From the NCBI GenBank assembly GCA_016840125.1, contig JAEOSY010000602.1:1-38218 (forward strand): a stretch of DNA of 38,218 bases, given 5' to 3'. The notes under the pieces are model-generated. The model searched no databases. It was not told the origin of the DNA and saw only the letters and a program-made list of their open reading frames with translations. Positions 16,845 to 24,667 of the stretch are shown one piece after another. Numbering within the stretch: position 1 is the stretch's first letter; each line of letters begins with the position of its first letter. Position numbers and translations under genes: made by a program. Source of the DNA: Candidatus Helarchaeota archaeon. Lineage in GTDB: Archaea; Asgardarchaeota; Lokiarchaeia; Helarchaeales; HEL-GB-A.

Positions 16845-17747
16845 GTGGGATTATTTAGTCGTTTATTTGGGAAAGTTAAGAAAAAAGTAAATATTGCAAT
16901 CATCGGATTGGATAATGCTGGTAAGAGCACAACACTCAACTTCCTTGTTGAGGGGGAACCAACTGAGACCATCCCAACCATGGGCGCAAATTATCAGCAA
17001 ATTCAATTGAAAAAAATCCAACTAAACATGATAGACCTTGGAGGTCAGAAGGCCTTCCGACAATTTTGGAAGGGACCTCTCCAATCAAGCCAATGCATGA
17101 TTTTTGTAATTGACAGCACTGATATTGAACGGTTTCTAGAAGCGAAAGAAGAACTTGAAAACGCAATGACATTATTTCCCAAAAATTTTCCAATTCTAAT
17201 TCTGGCGAATAAGCAGGATTTAGATGCTGCAGTTCCAAAAGTTGAAATCATGAGAATCTTCGAACTTCATGAGAAATTTAATGGACGCGATTGGCATATT
17301 GAAAATACAAGTGCATTATTTGGAACCGGACTTAGTGAGTCTTTTCACTGGCTATATGAGCATATAACTGGTGAAAAAGTGAAGAAAATGACCGTTCCTA
17401 GGGATATCATTATTTTTGACGCGAGTAGTGGGTTGCCGATAATATCTAAAAGTGAAATCTTTAAAGAAGGGCAATTAGCGGCAGGATTTCTATCTGCCAT
17501 GCACACCTTCGTCTCAACAGTTGCCCAGGATACAATTACTTCCATTACCATGGGAAAAAATAAAATATTGTTTCAGCATATGAAAGAGATTATAGGAGCC
17601 ATAATTCTAAGTGCGCAGGAAAACGAAAAAATAGCTGCAAAATTATTGGAGGATTTGCTAATCGAAATAATCGCAAAGGGAATTGATATGGCGGAACAAG
17701 TTTTAACTAACTTTGTTATTGATAAGCTTAAAAATGGAAAAAATTAA
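16845..17747 (+). CDS. Arf-like small GTPase with C-terminal longin/roadblock-like module
   Basis: Residues 1-180 are an Arf/Arl-family GTPase: P-loop GLDNAGKS (21-28), switch-I PTMG (44-47), switch-II DLGGQ (64-68, with the Arf-type GG and catalytic Gln), NKQD (122-125) and TSAL for G5. The N-terminus MGLFSRLFGKVKKK is an amphipathic, Gly2-bearing helix like that of eukaryotic Arf. Residues about 184-300 are a second module opening with IIIFDASSGLP and LAAGFLSAMHTF, shared with two other proteins here. Initiation is at GTG 16845 behind GAGGT (16833-16837); an overlapping ATG at 16841 is out of frame. The module downstream of the G domain has no counterpart in canonical Arfs. Likely a membrane-associated switch controlled by its own tail; GTP binding is well supported, the partner is not known. 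Confidence 0.9.
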   Translation: MGLFSRLFGKVKKKVNIAIIGLDNAGKSTTLNFLVEGEPTETIPTMGANYQQIQLKKIQLNMIDLGGQKAFRQFWKGPLQSSQCMIFVIDSTDIERFLEAKEELENAMTLFPKNFPILILANKQDLDAAVPKVEIMRIFELHEKFNGRDWHIENTSALFGTGLSESFHWLYEHITGEKVKKMTVPRDIIIFDASSGLPIISKSEIFKEGQLAAGFLSAMHTFVSTVAQDTITSITMGKNKILFQHMKEIIGAIILSAQENEKIAAKLLEDLLIEIIAKGIDMAEQVLTNFVIDKLKNGKN

Positions 17748-17769
17748 AAAAGTAAAGGTTAAATAGAAA

Positions 17770-18753
17770 ATGACTGTCGAAACTAGAGCTGTAAATAGCG
17801 GTCCAACACTCGTTATAGGCTCTGATGCAGCAGAGAATAAGCGTATAGTAGAAACTTTACATCAAAAATCAATTCCCATTGTTCTCAAGAGTGAATCAAT
17901 TCCATATTACGATTGTTGCGAAACACCCGCTATTATTGAAACTCAGGGTAATTACGTTTGTAAGAATTGCGCTATAGTTCATGAACCAACAATGCAAGAA
18001 GGGATATTTTCTGAATTAGACACTCGTCACGTCGAAGTGATTTCCAGCAGTAAATTACCGCGTCAAGGATCTAGGACTACGTTTTCATTTGAGAATTTAT
18101 CCTCCGAAAAACGAATGCTCTTTCGTCGGCTGGGAAAATTGAACAACTATTACAGCAATTCTGTTGAAGCTAACAAAGTGATTGCCAATCGGTTCCTTTT
18201 AACTGTAGCAAGTCAGCTTGAGCTCCCTAAATCTATTCAAATTGTTGCTTTGCGACTCTATAAAAAAGTACTCGACGCTCGTCTTACCATGGGGCGAAGC
18301 ATTAAACAATTGATGGTTGGTTGTCTTTACGTTGCTTGTAATCTTAAAAAATATCCCTGTCACATCTCAGATTTCGCTAAAGTATCACAAATACCTGAAA
18401 AAAGCATCCGCAAGAACTACCGAATTCTCCTAACATCATTTAAAATCCGACTCCAAAACTTCGGAATCACAAATTATCTCGAGAAATATTTGACAGAATT
18501 GGACCTCCCTGCCCATTTTCAAGAAGCAGTTCGTAAATCCATTGAGTTTTTAAGAATTAAGGGAATCAGTACAACTGGTAATCCCCGTGGATTCTCAGTA
18601 GCCGCTATTTACGCTGTTTCAAAAATGCTCTTTCCAGATAGCAAGATAAAACAGAAAGTTCTAGCCAAGCTATCCAACGTATCTGAGGTTACTATCCGTA
18701 AATATGTAAAATTATTTGTTAGAGAAGTTGATTTTCAAACGCTTTTGAACTAA
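17770..18753 (+). CDS. tfb: Transcription initiation factor B (TFIIB/TFB) paralogue 2
   Basis: The 327-residue protein has the same plan as TFB 1. Its zinc-ribbon-like segment has Cys49-Cys50 adjacent, then Cys64-x2-Cys67, followed by a linker with SRTTF and two cyclin repeats carrying GRSIKQLMVGCLYVACN and SEVTIRKYVKLF. The two proteins are clearly homologous along their full length, with the most divergence in residues 7-45. It starts 22 bases after the Arf-like GTPase gene and must be part of that operon, an unusual place for a basal factor. It is followed by a 43-codon ORF homologous to the one after TFB 1. Probably a specialised TFB whose level is tied to expression of the GTPase module. 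Confidence 0.93.
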   Translation: MTVETRAVNSGPTLVIGSDAAENKRIVETLHQKSIPIVLKSESIPYYDCCETPAIIETQGNYVCKNCAIVHEPTMQEGIFSELDTRHVEVISSSKLPRQGSRTTFSFENLSSEKRMLFRRLGKLNNYYSNSVEANKVIANRFLLTVASQLELPKSIQIVALRLYKKVLDARLTMGRSIKQLMVGCLYVACNLKKYPCHISDFAKVSQIPEKSIRKNYRILLTSFKIRLQNFGITNYLEKYLTELDLPAHFQEAVRKSIEFLRIKGISTTGNPRGFSVAAIYAVSKMLFPDSKIKQKVLAKLSNVSEVTIRKYVKLFVREVDFQTLLN

Positions 18754-18788
18754 TTCTAATTTTTAAGACACAAATCGATGCGACTCTT

Positions 18789-18920
18789 ATGTTTTGGAAA
18801 TCTCAGAAGAAGAAAAATCCAGATCCTCAATTGAAAGAAAAGAAGTTAGATTTTGAAGAAGAGATAAAGCAGAAATGGCTTCAACATTATAGAAACAGAA
18901 ATTCTGATTATTATAAATAA
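18789..18920 (+). CDS. TFB-associated microprotein, copy 2 (43 aa)
   Basis: The ORF starts 35 bases after TFB 2 and ends directly before a T-rich terminator-like stretch, so it lies inside the same transcript. The product starts MFWK, is dominated by Lys and Glu, and ends WLQHYRNRNSD plus YYK. It aligns without gaps to the 40-residue product after TFB 1, with both tryptophans (3 and 30), Glu23, Glu25, Asn36 and Asp40 identical and an aromatic-basic-Asn-basic run at 34-37. The ribosome-binding site is weak. An overlapping ATG at 18778 in another frame gives only 18 unrelated codons. No known family is recognised; a TFB-binding or TFB-regulating role is hypothesis. Confidence 0.6.
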   Translation: MFWKSQKKKNPDPQLKEKKLDFEEEIKQKWLQHYRNRNSDYYK

Positions 18921-18939
18921 TTTTTTCGGTACCATTTTT
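18921..18939 (+). terminator. T-rich terminator after TFB 2 / microprotein
   Basis: T6 (18921-18926) begins directly after the microprotein stop codon, and a second T5 run follows at 18935-18939. Archaeal RNA polymerase terminates at such U-rich tracts without a hairpin. Its position after the microprotein rather than after TFB 2 supports co-transcription of the two. Confidence 0.5.
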
Positions 18940-19055
18940 CCCTCTAATTAAAAGCACAACACTATTATTTTCGAAACCTTATATTATTCTTCTAAACTAC
19001 TGAAGTATTATTTTAATTACTCCATTCTTCTTAATGGATTAAGGGTGTGAAATAG

Positions 19056-22000
19056 GTGAAGAATCGAAAATTAGTTTTTCTCTTTATTACAGGGCTTCTT
19101 CTAGGGAGTACCTTTTTATTTCCAATTGCCTTGAATTTATCTTCAAATACAATCAAAGATCAATTGTTAAATTCGCCAGATATGCCTTTAGTTAATATCG
19201 CCGATGTTACGGAAGACAGCCTGGTTGCACTAGGAAATGATATTCCAATTGGATTATATGCTAATATTACCGATACCAATACCATCGGAACACCTTATTT
19301 AGAAACAACCGGTTACAAATATTTTGATTTACCCCTGGATACGGACTATCTCAATGTCACTGATACTAATTTAACGTTTTCTGGTGTGACCGCGAAAAAT
19401 GCTACGGTTGTTATAGAAGATTACCCTGAAGGGTTTGTTGCTAATGCTCATACAGTTATTCCATTTCTTCAACTCTTTGTAATGATGAGCTTCAAGATTG
19501 CTACTCCTTGTAAATTAAAAAACCTAGAACTCTTTGTACAAGCCGTAGATATAGCTGCAACTTGGACTATTTTTATTTACAACGCAACTCGTGATTTAGA
19601 TCAAGATCTACTCCTTATCCCGCAAAATTGGACCGGGTATTCAATAACTCAAACCGCAACTGATGCTATTATTGGCCCCGCTGCCCACTGGCAGAATTTT
19701 ACATTTCCTGATGTGGAGCTGAATATGTCAAACACATACGTAGATTCGAAAGGATTTGCACATTACTTCTTTATGGTTCAACTACCAATTTGGGATGGAT
19801 TGGACACCAGTCTTGCTTTGCTATACTATGCGTTTGATAAGGATTATCCGGGCAATAGCTATTCCTATGGGGCAACTATTGGATATTTCGAATACCAACC
19901 TATGGATGCTTGTATGAAACTAGAATTCGCTCCACTTTCTTCAAATCCAACACCCTCCGAAGTGGGATTATCTATTGTGAATCCTAATCGCCCCCCACAA
20001 ACAAACTTAACTGTTGAATCAGACTTCTCAATCCCAGTTGCTGCTTCATACAATTTTACTAATGGGGGTCAAGTTCTCGCTCAAAATTTTACTTTAAATG
20101 ATTATGGGACTATTCAGAGCATTATGTTGAATTTAGAATGTTTTGATGTTACGGAGATTAGTTTAGTGGGAATTTTCCCCGCTAATGGAACGGAACCTCT
20201 CTGGGATGCGAATTATTTGTTAGATCTTAACACATCATTCTACATACCAAATGGGACCAAGGGCTGGTATAATTTCACCATGGCTGACTTACCAAATTTG
20301 CCTGCTGGTGAGTATTGGTGGGTACTGTCAGTTCAGAGTGCAGGGAATTTGACTCTGTATGGCTCAAATGATACATTGGGTAACAATGCAATTGCCCTAA
20401 ATATTACTGCTATGGTTGTTCCTGTAACTAATGTCACCTCCGAAGAAATCCCATATGATTTTGCGACCATTATTTATTTTCAGCCCGGTAAAGAATTTTT
20501 TAACATAAGTAAAGATTGGACGTCTGATACCCGGTTTCTTCCAGATATTTTTGGAGACCTCCACTTCCAAGTTTTCACCCGGTGGTTTGGCGATACCGCA
20601 TTTAATATGACATATAATATCGAACTCGAAAATAACTTCTTATCTTCACCATACTACTCGGCGAACTTTTCTGACTCTGTTATTTGGTGGAATATTTCCA
20701 TAAATCCCACATTTCCATCCACACCCTTGGGAAAAGTGATTAATGTAACAATACCAAGCGATTGGGTAGTTAATACCGTTACAGTAAATGGCAGTGATTA
20801 CACCAATTGGTCGTTATTAGTGAATGGGAATCGCAATATACTCCAGATTTTCAACGCATCCAACGGGTATTGGGTAATTATATGTAATTCCACTATTTAT
20901 CCTGTTGATTATTTCATCGAAAAAATAATAGGTCCCCAATTCCAATCGGCAAATAATGCTACCATCTATGATCGCCTCCGCGTAAATGTGACTATTGCTA
21001 ATCAAACCAATGGAATGTGTTCCCTTTCAATTTTCTATCCCGATGGCGAATCCAGTTTTGAGAACCAAACCCAAATAACCAGTGAGACCGCGATCCTCTC
21101 ATGGTATCCCGAAAATGATTCCGCAGCGACAGGTGGTAATTACACCTTTTTAGTCTATTGGGTAAATGGAACTGAGGTTGGCTTTAATCGCCAGTATTTC
21201 TGGTTTACTCCCATTCCTTCCAACCTCACTTTGGAAACTGGACTTCCTACACCTTACGTAAATGATACGACTCGATCATTACTAATTCGTTATAATGATA
21301 CTCGTGGAGTTAATATTACTGGTGCGACTCTTTCCGCTAGCTTGGACGGGATTACCCTTGAATGGGAAGATCTGTTCAGTAAATCTCTCGATCCGCAGGA
21401 TGAAGGGTTGTATCGAATCAAATTAAATACAACCGGCCTAAATTCTGGTCAAAATTATCCTTTAAATTTGTGGGCTTTTAGAGATGGTTATGAAAATGTC
21501 ACCCTCCAAACGCAGCAAGTTTCTGTCCTTCCAGTACCAACGAATTTAGTAACCAACGTCGGAAATATTACTGAATATGCAGATGAAGGCATTACTTTCT
21601 CTTGCTCCTTCAAAGATATTTTCCATGGAGTCGACATTGATTGGGCCCTGGTTAATTACTCAATTGTTGGAACTCCCATTAGTGGGCAGATGGCTAGTAT
21701 AATGCCCGGCGAAAGTGTATATGTTGCAGAAAATGTGAAACTAACCAATTTAACAGGTCGTATTACTCCATATCAAATTAATATAACTGCAAATGCATCG
21801 AATTGTGCTTCTCAATCTGAGGTTATCAACCTCTATGTGTTGAATAAAACTACAACAATTCTCTCACTCGAAATTGGGAGTGGGCTCCATATTCAAGGTC
21901 AAAAATTACGCGTACTTGCCACTTTACGGAATGATTCATCTATGCTTGGAATCGCTAATGCTACTATTCGTTTTACATTTGGTGATGTAATACTAGATCA

Positions 22001-22934
22001 AATCGCAATAACAGATGCGACTGGACTTGCTGAGATTGAAATTGTGATCCCTGATCAGGCCTTTACGATCGAAGTATATTTCGATGCAACCACCAGTATT
22101 GCTCAATCCTTTGATTCATTGGAGTCAATCGCTGTGACGACCTACGCAGATATTGGTCTTTGGGTCGGTCTTATTGCAGGTGCGTGTGTGGCTAGTGTAA
22201 TTGCAATTAGGCAACTGTATTTTGTGCCTAAACGGAAACGTAAATTAAAGGAATATCAAAAAATCGCCCAAAAATTCCAGGATGTCGCGAATTTACGCCA
22301 TCTGCTAATTTTGCATAAAGATTCATCCTCTTGCGTTTTTCAACAATCTTTTGGAGAGTCCTTAGATGGCGATTTGATCTCCGGATTTCTCACCGCGATT
22401 GGGGGATTTCAAGACGAATTAAAGCCTGAGAAAGTTCCTATAAAAGAAAGGAAAACAGGTGGGTTTGAACTACTCTATCAAGATTATAAAATTTTCGTAT
22501 TCACGGGAAGCCTAGCTAGCATCGCCTTTATCGTTGAAGAAACCCCCTCTGATGAATTCCGTCAACGCGCAATGGAACTCGTTCAAGAATACGAGAATTT
22601 ATACCACAAAGGTCTCATCGCCTTTCGAGGCAATCTTGCGCCGTTCAAAGATAGTCACATCATTATCGCAGAAAAACTGGAACTCTCGCTGGTTTGGCCA
22701 CATCAATTAAACCGACCAATGAGTATCGGTAGTTTTCCATCAATTCAAGGCGCTATAATTAACATTGCAGAAACTACAATGCGCTCACAAGGAACAAAAT
22801 ACTTCTTTTTGCCTCTAATCATATCGATAGGACAGGCGGGACAGCCAAAAGCAAAATTAGAAGTCATCGCGGCTGTTTACCATCTTCACAAAATCAAAAT
22901 TTTTGAGGCTCTAAATCCGATCAGTAGTGAATAA
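19056..22934 (+). CDS. Giant single-pass surface protein with cytosolic longin-like tail
   Basis: The 1292-residue protein has an N-terminal signal/anchor (KNRKLVFLFITGLLLGSTF), a large extracellular part (about 35-1025) rich in Thr, Ser, Asn and aromatic residues with dozens of Asn-x-Ser/Thr sequons, one transmembrane helix (about 1031-1055), a basic stop-transfer (PKRKRKLKEY) and a cytosolic tail of about 230 residues. The ectodomain looks like a string of beta-sandwich (Ig/CBM-like) repeats; the segment after about 900 is most Ig-like. The tail opens with LRHLLILHKDSSSCVFQQSF and DLISGFLTAIGGF, matching the Arf-fused module and the protein at 24668-25498. Translation starts at GTG 19056 after GGGTGTGA. 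It may be a receptor or S-layer-linked sensor; the ligand is unknown. Confidence 0.8.
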   Translation: MKNRKLVFLFITGLLLGSTFLFPIALNLSSNTIKDQLLNSPDMPLVNIADVTEDSLVALGNDIPIGLYANITDTNTIGTPYLETTGYKYFDLPLDTDYLNVTDTNLTFSGVTAKNATVVIEDYPEGFVANAHTVIPFLQLFVMMSFKIATPCKLKNLELFVQAVDIAATWTIFIYNATRDLDQDLLLIPQNWTGYSITQTATDAIIGPAAHWQNFTFPDVELNMSNTYVDSKGFAHYFFMVQLPIWDGLDTSLALLYYAFDKDYPGNSYSYGATIGYFEYQPMDACMKLEFAPLSSNPTPSEVGLSIVNPNRPPQTNLTVESDFSIPVAASYNFTNGGQVLAQNFTLNDYGTIQSIMLNLECFDVTEISLVGIFPANGTEPLWDANYLLDLNTSFYIPNGTKGWYNFTMADLPNLPAGEYWWVLSVQSAGNLTLYGSNDTLGNNAIALNITAMVVPVTNVTSEEIPYDFATIIYFQPGKEFFNISKDWTSDTRFLPDIFGDLHFQVFTRWFGDTAFNMTYNIELENNFLSSPYYSANFSDSVIWWNISINPTFPSTPLGKVINVTIPSDWVVNTVTVNGSDYTNWSLLVNGNRNILQIFNASNGYWVIICNSTIYPVDYFIEKIIGPQFQSANNATIYDRLRVNVTIANQTNGMCSLSIFYPDGESSFENQTQITSETAILSWYPENDSAATGGNYTFLVYWVNGTEVGFNRQYFWFTPIPSNLTLETGLPTPYVNDTTRSLLIRYNDTRGVNITGATLSASLDGITLEWEDLFSKSLDPQDEGLYRIKLNTTGLNSGQNYPLNLWAFRDGYENVTLQTQQVSVLPVPTNLVTNVGNITEYADEGITFSCSFKDIFHGVDIDWALVNYSIVGTPISGQMASIMPGESVYVAENVKLTNLTGRITPYQINITANASNCASQSEVINLYVLNKTTTILSLEIGSGLHIQGQKLRVLATLRNDSSMLGIANATIRFTFGDVILDQIAITDATGLAEIEIVIPDQAFTIEVYFDATTSIAQSFDSLESIAVTTYADIGLWVGLIAGACVASVIAIRQLYFVPKRKRKLKEYQKIAQKFQDVANLRHLLILHKDSSSCVFQQSFGESLDGDLISGFLTAIGGFQDELKPEKVPIKERKTGGFELLYQDYKIFVFTGSLASIAFIVEETPSDEFRQRAMELVQEYENLYHKGLIAFRGNLAPFKDSHIIIAEKLELSLVWPHQLNRPMSIGSFPSIQGAIINIAETTMRSQGTKYFFLPLIISIGQAGQPKAKLEVIAAVYHLHKIKIFEALNPISSE

Positions 22935-22946
22935 ATCCTACTTTCC

Positions 22947-22954
22947 TTTTTTTT
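22947..22954 (+). terminator. T8 tract after the surface-protein gene
   Basis: An uninterrupted run of eight T lies 12 bases after the stop of the surface-protein gene and before the acyl-CoA synthetase. It fits an archaeal U-tract terminator. The synthetase start is only 26 bases downstream, so some read-through is possible. Confidence 0.45.
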
Positions 22955-22979
22955 AAATACTCTAATTAGAGATGAGTCT

Positions 22980-24665
22980 GTGATCCTTGAAAAAATCAAA
23001 CTTAGGTATGATAAAGAGAGTCCCTGGGTTCGTCCTGGACGAGTATGGCAAAAATGGTACCCCGCTGAAGTTCCAAAAACTATTGATTACCCTAACATTC
23101 CGGTTTATCAGGTTCTAGACGAAGTTGCTGAAGAACTCCCAAATAACGTGGCAATAAACTTCGTCTTCAAAGACAGAAAATACACCTATAAGGAGTTTTA
23201 CGAAAATGCCAATAGCGTCGCCAATGGACTGCACAATTTGGGCGTTGGGAAGGGCGATGCCGTAGCCATCATGACTGCAAACGTACCTGAATACTTTTTT
23301 AGCCAATTTGGGATTTTAAAAACCGGCGCAGGAGTGGTTCCGATCAATTCACTGTTGCGAAAGAAAGAAGTCACCCATATCATTCAAGATTCCAAGATTA
23401 TTCGCGCTATTATAGTTCAAGACCATCTCGTTTCCGTTGCAAAAGCAGCAGCTGGGTCCGATATCGAAATCATTGTGGTGGGTGAAACTTCAGAAAATAC
23501 TTCCTCGTTTAATGATCTGCTCACCTCTAATTCAAAATCACTTCAATTTAATCCCCCTAAAATCAATCCAAAGCAGGATTTAGCAGCATTACTATATACC
23601 GGGGGTACTACTGGATTGCCGAAGGGTGTTTTCCTTACTCACTATAATTCGCTATGCAATATTCTTCAAGCTTTTTACCTTCGAGAGGATGAAGCTGAAC
23701 TATCCAGCCGACGAGGGAAAAGTGCATCCATCCAAATTCTACCGGTTTGCCACAGCTTTGGCTATGCCACCAGCTTGCTTTCCATTTATGCCGGATCTAT
23801 GATATTGCTCTATGACCGGTTCGATCCCGAGGATGTGTTACGAAACATTGAAAGTTTTGGTATTCAGTATTTTGCAGGAGTGGTAACGATGTATAAAATG
23901 CTTCTTACTCGATCAGATTTGAGTAATTATAACTTATCTTCAATAAAGGTTTTGCTTTGTGGTGGCGGACCTCTGCCATTCGAGCTAGCGAAAGCGTTTA
24001 AGGAAAGAACCGGGCTGACGGCAGTACAAGGATTTGGGTTAACTGAATGCGTAGCGGCGGCTACGCTTTCTCCACCTTGGATTAGAAAAAATCCAAAATC
24101 TGTGGGAATTCCAATCATAGATACAGATGTGAAAATTGTCAATCCTGAAACTTTAGAAGAACTAAACCCGGGAACAGCAGGGGAATTATTAATTCGTGGG
24201 CCTCAAGTTATGAGGGAATATTTTAATAAACCAGAAGCGACAGCGAAAGTATTAGTAGAGGATAAAGAAGGTAATATCTGGTTACGAACTGGCGATATAG
24301 GCATGATGGATGAAGATGGCTTGTTTTACATAGTTGGGCGGACTAAAGAAATGATAAAGTATAAGGAATATCGTATTCTCCCCCGTGAAGTAGAAGAAAC
24401 CCTGTTTGAGCATCCCGCCGTCTTGGATTGTGCAGTGATTGGTATACCAGATGAGTTTACGGGAGAAAATATTAAAGCCTATATAGTTTTGCGCAAGGAA
24501 TTCAAAGGGAAAATTACGGAAGATGAGATAATCGCATGGGCAAAGGAAAAAATAGCTGCTTATAAATACCCCAGATACATAAAATTCATTCGTTCGCTTC
24601 CTAAAACTGCTGTGGGTAAAATTGATAGGAGAAAACTGCAAGAAATCAAAAAGCCGAAAGAATAA
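22980..24665 (+). CDS. AMP-forming acyl-CoA synthetase (fatty acid--CoA ligase family)
   Basis: The 561-residue adenylate-forming enzyme should activate a carboxylic acid to acyl-AMP and then acyl-CoA. Motifs in order: YTGGTTGLPKG (about 207-217), the A5 motif GFGLTE, the A7 motif RTGDIGMMDEDG, the A8 hinge GRTKEMIKYKEYRI and the C-terminal catalytic lysine in PKTAVGKIDRRKL (near 547). Length and N-terminal RPGRVWQKWYP are typical of long/medium-chain ligases. GTG 22980 is the only in-frame start near the conserved N-terminus; GAGATGAG is a plausible ribosome-binding site. It converges with the next gene, 2 bases between stops. The nearby redox locus may process the CoA thioester, but the substrate is not evident. 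Confidence 0.92.
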   Translation: MILEKIKLRYDKESPWVRPGRVWQKWYPAEVPKTIDYPNIPVYQVLDEVAEELPNNVAINFVFKDRKYTYKEFYENANSVANGLHNLGVGKGDAVAIMTANVPEYFFSQFGILKTGAGVVPINSLLRKKEVTHIIQDSKIIRAIIVQDHLVSVAKAAAGSDIEIIVVGETSENTSSFNDLLTSNSKSLQFNPPKINPKQDLAALLYTGGTTGLPKGVFLTHYNSLCNILQAFYLREDEAELSSRRGKSASIQILPVCHSFGYATSLLSIYAGSMILLYDRFDPEDVLRNIESFGIQYFAGVVTMYKMLLTRSDLSNYNLSSIKVLLCGGGPLPFELAKAFKERTGLTAVQGFGLTECVAAATLSPPWIRKNPKSVGIPIIDTDVKIVNPETLEELNPGTAGELLIRGPQVMREYFNKPEATAKVLVEDKEGNIWLRTGDIGMMDEDGLFYIVGRTKEMIKYKEYRILPREVEETLFEHPAVLDCAVIGIPDEFTGENIKAYIVLRKEFKGKITEDEIIAWAKEKIAAYKYPRYIKFIRSLPKTAVGKIDRRKLQEIKKPKE

Positions 24666-24667
24666 AC

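Noticed and set aside
18778..18834. Alternative 18-codon ORF overlapping the second microprotein
   Set aside because: It is shorter and has no match after TFB 1, whereas the 43-codon frame aligns along its full length with copy 1.
24282..24641. 119-codon antisense ORF in the acyl-CoA synthetase
   Set aside because: It lies fully inside a conserved enzyme-coding region and shows no domain.
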